Below, piece by piece: positions 36,791 to 51,500 of a stretch of 64,000 nucleotides of DNA; the first letter of the stretch is position 1; each line of letters starts with the position of its first letter. The stretch spans positions 11,737,658 through 11,801,657 of the forward strand of contig JAPTHN010000018.1 of assembly GCA_026936325.1 (NCBI GenBank). Reading direction: 5' to 3'. The stretch comes from Platynereis dumerilii. Lineage: Eukaryota > Annelida > Polychaeta > Phyllodocida > Nereididae. The notes beneath the pieces were generated by a model that did not search any database, had not been told where the DNA came from, and worked only from the letters and a program-made list of their open reading frames with translations. The translations under genes were made by a program, and so were the position numbers.

Positions 36791-39700
36791 ATCTGTATAT
36801 CTGTATATCTATCTGTCTATATTTGCTTATCTTAGTTATCTATCTTCATAGGTGTGGGAGGCTAGTGGCTGCAGCATGAATTGCGACCATGGAATTCATC
36901 TCTGCCATCTATACCTGAGTGCTGTGATTATAAATTTCTTACATTCATAATCACCCACAGTCGCCTCTAAGACTCCAAGGTGACTGGAACTTGTATATAT
37001 CACGTATATAACCACACCACAGTCAACCAACAGTCAATTGCTTAATCTCAGTCTCAATTTCAGTCGCCCACATATGTTCAGATGATGAAGCCTCCCCCTC
37101 TCCTCTTTGTTTCTCATTGTTACACATTGTGTTGTATTGGAACAAGGCATTCTCAATGCAAAATTAATCCATGTATAACTGTGTGAAACTGAAATAACAG
37201 CTTGAAAACTGCCATAAACTATTTTTGGCGACTAAAGTCATTCTGGAGATTACAGAGATTACAGTTTATAATCACCGAGGAAAAAAAGCTCTAGTAGGTG
37301 CACAAATGCCAAAATCCGTAAGCTTTACTGCCTTATGATCAACTGAACCACAGTTGAAAACTTGGGCTATATAAAGTAGCTGAGTTATACACACTCTAAA
37401 CTGCAAATTTGAAGGATTCATCCAAATAGAGGTCTGGAAATATTTCTACATCATATATATAGAACAATTATTATATATAAAATTATAAAAACGTATACGT
37501 ATCTATACCTTGTACTCAACTTATTCTCCAGAGACATGAAGATCTGGAAAATGAAATGGGAGAAAGATAAATACAAATTACAAGTGTTACAATGAATTAT
37601 ATGGGCAATAACATATACAGGAGGCGTAAGCTATAGTTTTATGGTGTTCCATGTTCATCACTATTAGGTCCTAATGATCTGATGAACCCACCCATTCTCT
37701 CTCATCTTTCCCCTTCAAGAAAATTATCCATGAAATTCATATCTAAGAGTAGTTTTATTTCAACATTTTCGGTAAATTAAGGCATAAGTTTTACCTTTGA
37801 AGACAATGCTATTTACAATGTGTACTTGTAACACAATTTTATAGTGAAAATCAGATAGATAATCCATTCGTTTGGCTGCCACCAAAAAGCTGGATTAGTC
37901 ACCATAAATCAAATTAACATTGGAAGTATTTGGTATGACCATGACAAATCATCAGCATGATGACACATGAAGTGCCATTTTCACAGTGCAACGGTCCGCT
38001 CTCTTTCTATATCAAAGTGACAGACTGTAAGGACAGAGAGGCATACACCTTGGACAACCGAAGCATGTCTACAGTTGTGGACTCCCTGAGGCTACACTTT
38101 TATATAGGTTGGTTACACGGCACATTAGTTCCCTGATGTTTTCACCGTAGTCTAAAATAGAGGGTAGAGGGTAAAGATATGTCAAAGTCAAAGTCAAGTC
38201 AAAATATCTTTATCAGGCAGAGTAGCACAATCAGAAATGACCCATCTATTTTTCATGGTGGCCCTAACGTATAACTATTGTACATATAACATATATATGT
38301 AAAACAAATACAATATAAAACTGAAAAATTAAAATATAATCTAGTTTTTAAGTTGGTTTAAAATCAGAGCAATATTGATTTTGTGACAGCCACTATAACT
38401 ATAAGTAACTGATACATTGCATAAAAATTAACTATCAATTTGTCATTTAGACTGGCGGGATTTTTGAAAAATGGCTTTATTTAGAGAGGTACGAGCATTT
38501 TGGGGTAAAAGTCGGGAACCCATCTTTTTAGCATATTTTAGGTATGCTGAATCCAAAAAAACCGATTCCCAAGCGATATTCCGGGTCCTTCACCTCCTAA
38601 TTAGCATAACAAAATGGCCGCCAAATTAGCAATTTTTTTATTGTTTTAAAGCAGTAACCTTCAATATACTACTGTTCAGGAAAGCAAAAAAGGCAAACTT
38701 AGTGGCTTAATCCATGGTATGAAGACTAGGGAATAACACACACCATTTTAGAATTAATTATGCAAGTTTGATGGTCAGTTATATGCTTATTAGTAGCCGC
38801 CATTATACAATAATGCCTTTTCTTCAATAACTTCCTTACTAATCAACCAAATTTAACAAATTCAAGTTCTATACCAATGTTTTGAGGGTCAATGAAGATG
38901 ATGAAACCATCTATTAAGTCATAACACTCATCCAACATTAATTATGCAAGAATAATGGTCATTAGTATGGTAATCTGCAATGAAATATTACAAAAAAAAC
39001 CAATCTTCTCAGTGTCTTCTCTGCTAATCCAGAAATCTTTACATACTAAAGGATAAAGGTCTATACCAATGTTTTAAAGTCTATGATGATCATGAACTTA
39101 TTCATAAAGTCATAACTCTCATCAAATATTAATTATGGAAAAATGATTGTCATTAGTATGCTAATTAGCATGACATGTTTCAGAAGAACAGTTTTTGTTG
39201 TAACGATGCTGCTAATCCTGCAATCTTTACAAATTAAAATGTATATACCAATATTTAAAGGGTCAAAGAAGAAGTCATTGACAAAGTCACTACATTCATC
39301 TGAAATTTTTGTGCAAGACCTGTAGTCAGTAAAATTAGCAGTGTCATATAACCGAAAATAAAAAAAATGTATTCTTATATCTTTCCTATGCATCAAGCAA
39401 ACTTAAGCAAATGAAGTTCTCCCAACAATTTTAGTTTTTTTCAAAATTAGTCTGCAATACTTCAAGAGTCAATGCAGATCATGAACTCAATTTATAACAT
39501 AATAATATCAGTGATATCTACCTTAATTTGTTTTGTTTGTTAAGTTTGCTGGATTAGCAGGGAAGATCATGGCTGTAGCTGGAATTCTGTTTTGGGGCAG
39601 GCAAAGTTAGGCAGGAGCTCCCGTAATACAACAGTGTCTCATGCATTGTGACCCGAAATGCCTTCTAAGCAGTCTGAAACACTAATTCCCCCATAAAAGA

Positions 39701-42700
39701 CAAGGAATCACTGTATTATCATTTTATGTAGTGTCCAAATTAGGAAAGTTTGAACAACATACACATATTAAATGGAAATCCTGCAAATCATTATTGTGAT
39801 GACTTCTAGATATCGTTATATAGTGGGGTCTGAACCATCATCCAATGTACCCATGCAGGGTTGGCATGCTAAGCAGTGGCCTACAGAGCTGCACAAAACA
39901 TGAAACAGTCACCCAAATACTTTGAATTAAACAATTATCATGAAAGTTTATGAGCAAAATAAAGAAGGGCATAACAATTCAAATTGTTATTCTGTGTGGG
40001 ATCAGATACAGCAAACAAATTTGAAACTCAAGCTCTCTGGCTTTTCACTGCCTCCTTGCCAAGGTACATTCTATATATATATATAATAATATTATGCCTT
40101 CTTCATGGCTCTTCACTCTGAATAGCTTTTGCCTCCTCTCAAAAACTCTTGCCTCATCTTTAGCTCTTGCCTGTTCAATTGCATTCTCCATCCTTTCCGG
40201 TGACCTATATCTCCATAATATCCCTTTTCGCCTCCTTCCTAGCTCTTCCCTTCTGTCTGATAGCTCCTGTCTCCCACCTGACTGCTTCCTCACAGCTCTT
40301 GCCATTCTCTCCTCATTATGACCTCTGTCTACTCCCAATCAGCCCCATCTAAAGTTATTCCAACTGCTTTTGCTTCGTCAAACAGTGTTTCCTACCTCTC
40401 TGGTCATCTTTCTTTTTCCTCCGCCATCTAGCTATGCATTCTCCTCTGCCTCCTGTCTAACTCCTTTCTCCTGCCTAACTCCTGCCTCCCTACTCAATAG
40501 CTCATCTGTCCCCCCTTCACTGTCTTCTTCTTAGCTCCTTCCTGATATTGGTTTCCTCCTCCCTGCATTGCCTCCTACCCATCAGCTCTCCCCTCTTTTG
40601 TTTGGTTTCACTAGCTGTTGCCTCCACCTCCAGAGTGGTTCTTCAATCACTCTCTGGGTACTACTACCTTATATAAATGCCTCCTCCCTCCCTGCTTGCT
40701 CTCAGTTTCTCTAGGTATCCTCCTCCTCCATTTTCGCTCAATTGTCTCCGTCAAGTGGTCCTATTAGAATATCTCCTGACCATCCCTACCTTTCTCTCTC
40801 ACTACTAGTGTTCCATGCACACATCCATTTTTTTTATTAAAAGAATGAATACTCTGTCTGCTCTCCATGTTGGCTTTACTGGTATAAGGGGAAAGTAGCA
40901 GTTTTATTGTTTTAGGAGAGTCATTATTGCCTCAGAATATTTTTACGTATAATGGGAGTGACAAAGTGACTTCATTTCTGAGTTGAGGTATCTTCCAATA
41001 AAGCATATATGATACCATTTTGATACACCCAGTCAGGAAGATACGATCAATGGGAACTCTGCTGAATTTCATGGCAGAATTCTTAAGAAACACCTTTTTC
41101 TGCAAATATGGCATCGCTAATCATACAAATAGCTATTATTCTTGCATTATTAATATATTATGAGTTCTATGGCTTTATGAATGAGTTTTTTTACCCTTAA
41201 GGCAGTGGTATAGAAGTTTTATTTGCAAAATTTGTTGGTTAGAAGGGCAGATATTAAGAAAAACATATTTTTTTCTGTAATAAAGCATTGCTTATTAGTA
41301 TATAATATATATTACATATACGAACAAATGACGATTATTCTTGCATAATTAGTATTTTATGAATGTCATGACTTTATAAATAAATTCAATATCCTTTGAC
41401 TCTTTAAGCTTTGGTACTGAACCTTTATTTGTAAAGTAGGCTGGATTAGCAGAGAAGATATGAAAAAACTTCTTTTTTTTTCTGTAATATTTCATCGCTA
41501 TTTAGCATACTAAAGACTATTATTTTTCCATAATTAATATTTCATTAGTGTTATCACTTTTTAAATAAGTTCATTACCTTCATTGACTTTAAAAATATTG
41601 GTATAGAACTTTAATTTGTAAAGTTTGCTGGATTAGCAGAGAAGACACTGAGAAGATTGGTATTTTTTTGTAATATTTCATCGCGAATTACCATACTAAT
41701 GACCATCATTCTTGCATAATTAATGTTGGATGAGTTTTATGACTTAAAAGATGGTTTCATCACCTTCATTGACCCTCAAAACATTGGTATAGAACTTGAA
41801 TTTGTTAAATTTGGTTGATTAGTAAGGAAGTTACTGAAGAAAAGGCATTTTTGTATAATGGCGGCTACTAATTAGCATATAACTGACCATCAAACTTGCA
41901 TAATTAATTCTAAAATGGTGTGTGTTATTCCCTAGTCTTCATACCATGGATTGAGCCACTAAGTTTGCCTTTTTTGCTTTCCTAAACAGTAGTATATTGA
42001 AGGTTAATGCTTTAAAATGATCAAAAAAATTGCTAATTTGGCGGCCATTTTGTTATGCAAATTAAGAGGTGAAGGACCCGGAATATCGCTTGGGAACCGG
42101 TTTTTTTGGATTCAGCATACCTAAAATATGCTAAAAAGATGGGTTCCCGACTTTTACCCCAAAATGCTCGTACCATTCACATATTTCAAAAATCCCGCCA
42201 GTCTAATTGGGTAGCTTGTGACCTCATTGATGAGTGGTGTAACACCTTGAATGACGTTTCCTTCTAGCATTGCAAGTATAGGATATGACTTCACAAACTG
42301 CTTATGACTCATAAGGAATAACATGGCAGGGATAGGGATCATAGGGATGTGACCTCACAAAGAATATTCCAGTGCTTTTTTGTAAGCACTTGAGTTTCAT
42401 TTACTGTAACACATCGTTGGTGCTTTGTTATCAGTTGAATAGATTTAAAACCTTGAAAATTCTGACAGGTGCAAGTACTGTAAAATAGAGATGAAACATT
42501 TTTTCTGAGATTTATGGTCCTCTTTCACAAATTCCTTGAGCGTTCAAACACATCCTTGATCTTGAGGTGACTTTGAAGTTTGACTGGTATTCATCTATAC
42601 GGCTCTTGCACAGTGGTCATGCAATGAACATTGAGATGCTGATTTACAAAAGTTGAAGTACCTTTAGCTTCTCCATGAATTCCTCAGCCTTGGCCTCGCT

Positions 42701-45516
42701 GTCTATCTTGATGAGCTGTTTTGCACCAGACAAGTTGTCTACCCGATATCGTAATTGTTGGAAAACCATTTCAATAAGGCTTTCTTTCCTAGAAAGTTCA
42801 CTTGTTTTATAATTCAGATAGAGAGTCTGAAAAAAAGAAATATGTATATAAAAAGATGGCCATGTATCTTCTGCAACACGTGTTTTCATCTCCCTCCTGC
42901 GTTTGGCATTTTTAAAGGTAACATACAAGGGTGCTTGGTTCTGCAAAGTAATCAGGTTTTTCTGGAAAGTTTCAAGGTACGATTGACATGTGGTTTTCAT
43001 TTTTATTCCAAAATCAACTGTTTTGAAATTTCTGAGATGAATGATGCTGCACTGTCTGTGAAATGATATAAAACACATCTATTATGAATCTAAAGAATAT
43101 AGAAATCAGAAAAAGTTTAATTTAGGAATTTATCCTATATGGCGGTATTTGACTGGCTGCCTCATTAGAAAGCACATAGTTTACATAGTTTTTTTTTTCA
43201 CTAATCTGTAACACCTTTTGAGTTAGGTGATGCTCCCTGGAAAAAAAAAATTGTGAATTTACTGACGTACTAGGGGGGAGATATTCGTTTTTTGTTCTAT
43301 AGTTTCCCACTGGGTTTTGCATCAAAGTGGCATTAGATTTGCATATATGGTTCTTTAATAATTCATCTGATCTTTTTGTCCTGTATTGGTAATGTCCATT
43401 GCCAATGTTCAGGACTCTCCCATTTAAAGAAACTTATGATTAGGCATTGTCCGTTTTTATAACTTTTTAATGTTTACTCTATTTTATTTATAGCAGTTTT
43501 TAAATTATTATGTGATATTTATCTTATTTTAAATTTACACCAATTTTTCTTTGGATATGATGCTGTATAAAATTTATTATTATTCATGTGATTTTCATTT
43601 TATTCAGTTATACAACTTGAAAATGGAATGTTGCAGCACCTTGGTCAAATGTGGGATAATTATCATGTTGGAGTACGTATTTGGCTCATATTTAATATGT
43701 GATGATATCTTTATTTTAAATAAAGCTAAAATTAGTGCATGATTTATCTTTTCGTATACATCTGGGGATATTCTTGTTGTTACCATGGTTAGATACCATA
43801 AGTAACACTCTGTGGTTTCATTGCTGTCAATTATCAGAAATTTTTTATTTGAACGGATTCAGGGGCGGACTGGCGGCGTTTCGGGCCCTGTGGCAAATTA
43901 AGTCAATGGGCCCCTTCTTCTTCTTCTTCTTCGGTTTAGTTTCCTCCGCTCAATCCGGAGAACCTCCTCCAAGGAGTAGCGTTGTGATTCCCCTTAGTCC
44001 CTACCACCAGCGTTATTTTAAAAGAAAAATACTATGGCCTACATAATTTGGTAAATTTGTGTTAGGGTGGGGCCCCATGTGAGAGAGTCTTGTCCAATTC
44101 AGTTAATTAGGTTGCATCACAAAATCCTAAACCTGATGGTAAAGGTTTGGTTTTTGGCCTTTTTCTTGAAATGTTTATTTTATGTCATCTTGGATGGGCC
44201 CCCCTGAGTGGGTGGGCCCGTGGCAGCTGCCACTCTACCACATAGGCCAGTCCGCCCCTGAACGGATTCATATGAACATTCATAAGACAATATAGTTTTT
44301 GCTACATTGTTTTTACATATCATCATGTTTTTCTCAGGAGGTTCCAGATTGTTGGCTAATATGTTTATGGGTGGCCCCTTGAAAGCGGCCATTAGGCCTT
44401 AGAGGGGTTTCCCCATAAATGATATAAATTTTTTGCAAAATATGTAGATACATATAGTTATGTAACCTCTGCTGTCGGCAAGTGGACTGCTCTTGCATTG
44501 CCACAGATCAGAACATATGCTGTCTTGTGTTGCCACATAGGCGTACGGCACGCGCGATTTTGGGGGGGGGCGACATATGCCTGAATTTCAAGATACAGAT
44601 TTGAAACAATTTCAAATGAAATTGCCTGGAAATCATTAATTTTCAATAGTGATTATTAAAGTTACCCAGAATGATAGGTGGGAAGCGTGGGATTCGACAA
44701 AAAGTTTTTCTAAATTTTACATTATCCTGTGCATCCAGCGCATATTGTTAAGTGTGCAAAATTTCTTTGGTGTACCACCCTTTTTTCCTGGTGAATTGAC
44801 TCAATAAGTGCACTAAATGACCCCTAGATTTATTTCGGGTACGCACGGAAAAAAATCACCAGTTTGCATGCTTTCTACTTTGTGACGTCATCACCATTGT
44901 TTGAATTAGTTAACTCATAGCTATATATTTTCAACAATGGTCATTGTGACGTCATCAACAATGATGTGCTGGAGGTTGGAGACACTAACATGAAAAAGTG
45001 AAGGAATTAACTTAATAATTAGTGTAATCAAAGAGACACTTGCTCCAATTTGTCAAAAATATTATTTATCATAAGTTTATGGGTCAAAATTTGAAAACCT
45101 TGAAATTTCAGCTGAAAACATTTTGAAAATTTTTCGCTCCAGAAATGCCTTTTAAAGTTTGCATTGGGTAGGTCAAACAATCAGCTATCACTGCGCTTTC
45201 ATGTCCAAGGGTCATTATGCCCTGCTAATCTGTACTCAGGTGATAAACATAGCTGTAATGTTTTTCGACTGTCATTGAAATCACACTTCTAACTAAAAAA
45301 TCCTAAACAATCTATCGCCAATGATTAGGCAAGTGGCTGGCACATTTTGGGCAAGTTCCAGGTCTCCAATGGCAATTCTTTTTGAGAAACCGCATTTTGA
45401 TCAATTAAAATACCAAATATGTGTGTCATTAGCATCATGCCTATAACTTGAAATCTGTACCATTTAGAGCTGAATAATGTATTACCAACAAATAGGAAAG
45501 TGGCTATTCTGCACAC

Positions 45517-45582
<66 letters not shown>

Positions 45583-48500
45583 TTATTTTTCATCCATCAT
45601 ATAAAAAAATAAGCAATTACAAAGAAGGTACATTTAAGTCAGGAGACACATCGACGGGTGAAAGCCATAAGGTTACTAGTGCCATTTTGGCCAAAAATGA
45701 GTTATGACTATTTTTGACATCTACAAGGATGTATCCTTCATTTTAGCCAATAATGAACTTTTTAAAAAATGTATTAACCCTACAGGAAGCATTTTTAGAA
45801 AAGGGTTCAAGTGGCAACCTCTGATAAAGCATTGAGCCAGAAGGTTATAAGTGCCACAAAAATCGCCAGAAGGGTGCAAGTGCCAGATTTGCATCAATGT
45901 ATTTTCAACTTTGTGTTGGTTTTTTACCCTCAGCCATGCTCACATGGCCCAGGTATTGCAGAGGGTAGCGACGTCCATCTCTTTGTCTGTCTGTCTGTCC
46001 GTCGGGCTGTTCGTCCGTCAGGCTGTCTGTCCGTCTAGCTGTCCGTCCGTCTGTCTACCATTCCTGTGTACACAATTACCCTAGTTATTTTGTTCCTAGG
46101 ATGATGAAACTGACAAGGATTTTGTATCACCATGAGACCTTGAAGGAGTTTTGACATGAGTGAGATTGACCTACTTCTGTGACCTTGGCAGCCATGTTTG
46201 TTAAAATCTTGTGTACACAATAACTCCAATTATATTGACCCTAGGATCACCAAACTAACAGGGATTTCATATCACCATAAGATCTTGAATGTGTTTTGAC
46301 ATGAGTGACCTTGACTTACTTTTGTGACCTTGGCAGCCATGTTTGTAAAAAGTGTATGCATGCGATAACTCTACTTATATTGACCACTGGATAACCAAAC
46401 TAACAGGGATTAAGTATCACCATAAGTCATTGAATGAATGTTGATGAAAATGACTTTGACCTACTTCTGCGCCCTTGGTGGCCATATTTGTGAAAATCTT
46501 GAGTGTGCAACAACTCCACTTGTATTGACCATAAGATCATTAAACTCGCAGGGATTATGTATCACCATAAGACCTTAAGACATTGAAAGAGTTCTGAATT
46601 AAGTGACCTTGATCTACTTTGTGACCTTGTTTGCCATATTTGTGAAAAGCTTGTGTACATTTTAACTGTATTGATCGTTGGATCACCAAATCACAGAGAT
46701 TGTGCATCATGGTAAGACCTTGAATGCGTTTTGACATGAGTGACCTTGACCTTGATCTTGCAAAAAAAGCACTTGCGTCAACAGGTATTTTTACTTTTAT
46801 TCTCAGTCCCTAATCAACTTGCGACCTTCGAAGTTGCACATATTCCTTAGTACTATATATTACACCAGCGCTGATCAACACATAAAAATGCCTCTTTTGT
46901 AAGGTCACTGCCCTGCAATTGGGAAGATTGGAATCCAGTGATGTAGTCAAGGTGAGGACAGCCGAGACTGAGGCAAGGCCAAGGATTGGGCCTCTATTAA
47001 AGACCGAGCCAAGGCCGAGGCCATTAAAATACGGTCCCGAGGCCAGTCCGAGGCCCCTACCACTGGCCCGAAGACACCAGAGACCGAGGCAAGGCCAAAG
47101 ATTTGGCATCCAAGATTGAGCCAAGGCCAAGGTCATGAAAATATGGTCTCGAGGCCGGTCTCTAGACCTCCAACACTGTTGGAAATGTTTCTTCTTTTTA
47201 TGATACTCCTGTGTTTTGCTTGCAAAATCGATAATAGGTGTTGCAATGTTTTTTACAAGAAGGATAGCTAGCATCATTTACAATATCGTGGTACACGTTC
47301 ATGATGACATTTTGAAAAATCCAACTTTGATAGCTTATTTACGACTACAAAAATTTTCTCGATTTTAACCATATTTCCAAAGAAACCATCAGCAAATCAC
47401 AGAATCGCTTCTATCATAATTATATAAGCTGAAGATTTCATGTCGTTGAGAAAAAAGATTCATAATTTATCATATCGGGGGGAAAAGATGCTAAAACTCA
47501 GTATTATGGACAAAAAAGTGCACATACGTGTGAAATATATTAAAAATTAAAAAATATAGGAATTTATACGAATTTTGCCAAAATATAGAAAATTATAGGA
47601 TGCTCAAAAAAGTACAGGAATAATAGGAAATATAGGAAGAGTTGGTACCCTGAATTATATTTATTTTAAATATGAGTTGTCCAAAATTGTATTTTTTTAA
47701 AATTTTTATTAAAAATGCAGTTTTTAGATTTCTTTAAATTAAAAATCTGATATATGGAAATCCACCAAATTCAATATAATTTTTTTTCAAAACTGACTGA
47801 AATTATTCATTTAAGATATAAATTACAAACCCCCCCCCCCCAATATCTGATGCCATTGCCCTCCCCCCCCCCCCTCAAGAATTATCACTTCATAGACCTT
47901 CATAATCATCACAATGAGGCTGTGGGTTTGCTGTCATGCACCCAGTGTTTGTTGCTGGTACCTATTGCAACCTAAACCACATTACCAATTGTCTATAGCA
48001 GCTACCAGAACCACTGCACTGTGCTTGGTACTTGTAACCTTCTGGCCACTCTTGTGGCACTTGTAGCCTTCTGGCGATTTTCATGGCACTTGCACCTTTT
48101 TGCCTATTTCAGTATGTTAAATGTTGTGCATGGCTTTGGCATTCATTGTGATGACTTTTATTAGTTTAAGTAATCATCCTATGACAAGATTGAATCTAAA
48201 CAAGAATCTGTTTCCATGCACTGAGTGCACATGTTGGCACTTGTAACATTCTGGCTCTTCACTCAAAAAATTTCTCACTGTTGCCGAAACGGCCAGAAGG
48301 ATGTAAGTGCCATTAATTTATTTTCTGTCCAGCTGTTCATCTGAAATTCAGTTAATCATCGTGTAGGCACGTTATGACTTTGCTACAATACTTATATAAT
48401 CTTAAAAGTGATCAGTAGAGGAGTTTCAGGGCATTTTTTGTTGTGACTTGAACCCTTCTGGCACTCACATTTCAGTGGGCTCCACTTCGTAAAAACCAGC

Positions 48501-51500
48501 CATAAGGGTGCAACCACCATTTTGCCAGTTTTCTCCACAAATAAAATTTGTAAAATTATTTTAAGTAATAAAGTTTGTGCCAGATTTTACACTCTAAAAA
48601 ATGACACCAACATAGTGTTCCAAAATTGTGTAATAATCCCAGGAGGTAGAAAAAACCTTCTCCTGTAAAATTACCAAAATGGCACTTGTAACCTTATGGC
48701 TTTCACCCGTCGACATATTAAGACGCAATGAGCTATATTTCAGGTTTCTATGACCAGTAGTTATTGAGATAGAACAAATCCTTGAACCAGAAATTTACAA
48801 AAACAAACAAAAATACTCTTTTCATCATAGTTTGGATTCTGAATAATAAAGATGATCTCCACTACTCCCTTCAGTGCCCAATGTCTTTGCTAAACCATAT
48901 TTCAGATGCTAGACAATGGTAAAATGTTGCTGGCACCCCATATTTGGTTAGTAGTTTCAGAGAAGAATCAAACTTCATACTAAGCATGTCAGATGCAAGG
49001 AAAATGCAAAAATGTTATGTAATGGTCTGTTGAAACATTTATTGATAATATATATTCAACTGATTTCAATTCTGGTCACCTGCAACAAAATTTTAGTGAG
49101 GTAAAGGCAATAAGCCATTTTTGACATGATGCTAATGACAGCGTGATGCTAATGATAATTACAGCAAAAATCTTTGTAGGGACCAGTGCAAAACTGGCAG
49201 TCTGGCAATATTTGCATGCAACGACCTTATGAACATCAGAAACATGTTCACAGTAATTTTGGTCCAGAAATATGCAGTCAAAATAGAGTAGCAAGGCGTT
49301 TGCTAATGACAAATTGAAATAGGACAACTGACATGCCGACAGAAATGCTCTAATATTTTGGTTTACATAAATGATACAGAGCTACAGATAGTTCAGTTAT
49401 TTTCTTGGGTTCTCAGGCAAGATCAGACACAAGGTTTTCTCACAGAATGTTCATCCCTTTATTTTTTATAAAGAAACAAATCCGGCGTGATGCTTATGAC
49501 GCAATATTGGAGACATTGACACAACAACCTCCAGCTCTTATACAGAATATTATTTCAGCTATTGGTGACCAGATTTTAGAAGACTGACAGTCAAGTCTCC
49601 ATGTATGGAAGAGTTTAATTGAATCAGAATCCTGTACTAGTTTTGTGATGCGATCTTTCAAAGAAAGTGTTGGTGGAGACAGGCCACTTTGAGGGGGGTT
49701 GGCCACTTCAATGCCATTTTTGGATGGGATAAAAATATTCTGCCACATATTTTTTGTGATATAAGTGTTGCTAATATCCTTGTCTATGACAAATGACAAC
49801 AAGAGGTCCTCGATTGGTCTTCCTGCCATCATGAATTTTCGTTAAACACTGGAGACAAGAATTTCAGATTTATCAAATTTTGACCCTTATACTATACTAT
49901 GTATGAAACAACCAATAGTATACAAAGAGTTGTATCATTTAGAGCAACTTTAAAGTATCTGCCCAAATATTTTAGCCTTTTTGCCCGAATCTTACTGTTT
50001 CCCAAAAATTTGGGGGGGGGGGCGGGGTGATAAATTTGGGAGGGCGATCACCCCCCTACCCCCCCCCCCCTCCGATACGCCTATGTGTCGCCATCTAGTG
50101 ATTAGTGTGCTATTCCGCGAGCTCCTGCGAGCGTCCACATCATTTCGATCAGAGGAACACACACAATTTTGTCTGGAAGACACCGGGGCTGTTTCTGAGT
50201 GTGCTGATGGCCTTGTCTACTACCTTAGAGAATGTGATTACCGAGTCTGACTCTGGTATACATCAATGTTGAATAGAAATTTTGTGAATGTGCAATGGAA
50301 TTGGAACTATTTCTTGGGACAGCAATGATGTAGCATACAAAATCAACTTTTGTGCCATGTGGAAGCATCATACAGTTCTCATTTTCACTAGACTGTAACC
50401 TCTGTTTTATACAAATAACATGTCATTTATGTTAATAAAATTTCATTGTTTGTCTGTCTGATTGACCGCAGGGGTGCCAAATATTACACAACTCTGTACA
50501 GTTACCTTTACCAATATTCTATTGTGTGTTAATTTCCCAGCATCGAGGTCCCAAATCTTTGGGAAAATCATGCACATTCTTTAAAAAATTGTGGGCTTAT
50601 AAATAAAAAGTACTAAAAAAATGGTGAAGACTTGGCACTGAATGATCAAGCTATCATATGAAATAACAATTGTATTTCTTTTTAAAAGGGAGTCTGTAGA
50701 GTCCCTTCCAAACCTCAGGCTGAACTAAGTCAGGAATAGGTCCACCAATGAGTGGGGGGCAGGCATCATATCAAAAAATTCTAAAAATTAATTTAATAAT
50801 TCAATTTTTCTTCAATTTTCTAAAGTTTTCAAGGGATTGTTTCAGTATGTCTAGTAGCATTTTTTTTTTTCAGAATTATCTTTAAAATCAGGGGGTGCAC
50901 TACAGTACAACCCAATAAATTTTCCTAATTCCCTAGCCCTCAGGAAGTTGCTCTCACTTCCAACCACTCACATCTATGCTGTGGCTCTCACTTCAATGCC
51001 CTTCCTGGAAAACCCCCTACACTCATGTCCTCTGGTGCTAATTAAACACAACAACAGTGGGAACTGTTGATTTGTAATATTGTTCAATCTACAATTAGGC
51101 AGTTATATTAATTCTTCCACAAGAGCCAATTGCAACTAAATTATAATAATTAAAATAAAAGGTGGTAAATAACCCCTGAAATGTTAGTTATACACCTCAA
51201 ATTCGTTGTATAACCTATACACATTCCTACAATACATTAATTTCCCACAATTAGATGTAAGTTTTGGCTCTGTAGGATAATTATTTCTATGTTAGAAATG
51301 CATTTTAGTACTCGAATTTGATGGCCCAAATATTTCATACGTCACAGTGTGACGTTTAAATAAATCAGCCAGCAAAAACATTTAAAGTATTTAATTTTTT
51401 TGCTGTTCCCTTGGTTGAGTCATTTTCAAAATTTAAGCTGAATTGCTAAACTTCTTTATAATGGCATAATGCAGTGCTAAATATCGTTTTAAAAATAAAA

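Larger units (their letters stand above)
35812..37296. mobile_element. 1.5-kb inverted-repeat element with later insertions
   Basis: TTAGAGCTTTTTTTCCTCGG at the left matches CCGAGGAAAAAAAGCTCTAG at the right, and the similarity continues inward (GAGATTACAG, GGCGACTA). Inside lie (ATCT)n repeats at 36.34 and 36.76-36.84 kb and a retroposon tail at 36.4-36.6 kb. Confidence 0.55.
45652..48712. mobile_element. 3.1-kb foldback (CGACGGGTGAAAGCC termini) inside the hAT-like element
   Basis: CGACGGGTGAAAGCCATAAG at the left is matched by CTTATGGCTTTCACCCGTCG at the right, with possible 4-bp ACAT duplications outside. Arms repeat the word CCAGAAGGGTGCAAGTGCC many times, plus-oriented at 45.84-45.89 kb and inverted at 48.03-48.5 kb. 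The centre has a 155-bp tandem array and GAGGCCAAGG-type repeats. Confidence 0.65.
44536..50085. mobile_element. 5.5-kb hAT-like element (CATAGGCGTA termini)
   Basis: The tips CATAGGCGTACGG and CCGATACGCCTATG are inverted repeats. They are flanked by 8-bp repeats TGTTGCCA (44528-44535) and TGTCGCCA (50086-50093), one mismatch apart. Poly-G/poly-C runs lie just inside both ends. The interior is largely another foldback (45652-48712). A minus-strand open frame at 49832-49494 (112 codons, MMAGRPIEDLLLSFVIDKD) could be a transposase remnant but shows no domain that I recognise. Confidence 0.6.

Noticed and set aside
40045-40352. Arg/Glu-rich frame on the minus strand and Ser/Leu-rich frames on the plus strand
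   Set aside because: They come from a pyrimidine-rich degenerate repeat in the middle of a foldback; there is no splice context or domain.
43220-43245. Possible 22-bp microexon of the receptor
   Set aside because: Its length gives the wrong phase between exons A and C; the 23-bp exon at 56321-56343 fits instead.
46054-46775. Regular direct repeats considered as a CRISPR-like array
   Set aside because: Units of about 155 bp diverge along their whole length with no spacer pattern, and the DNA is clearly eukaryotic.
46810-47277. 155-codon minus-strand open frame
   Set aside because: Its Gly/Leu-rich middle is produced by GAGGCCAAGG repeats; no motif was recognised and it lies inside a transposon.
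49494-49832. 112-codon minus-strand frame considered as a receptor exon
   Set aside because: It lies inside the 5.5-kb hAT-like element, its boundaries lack good splice sites and it has no similarity to the receptor's domains.
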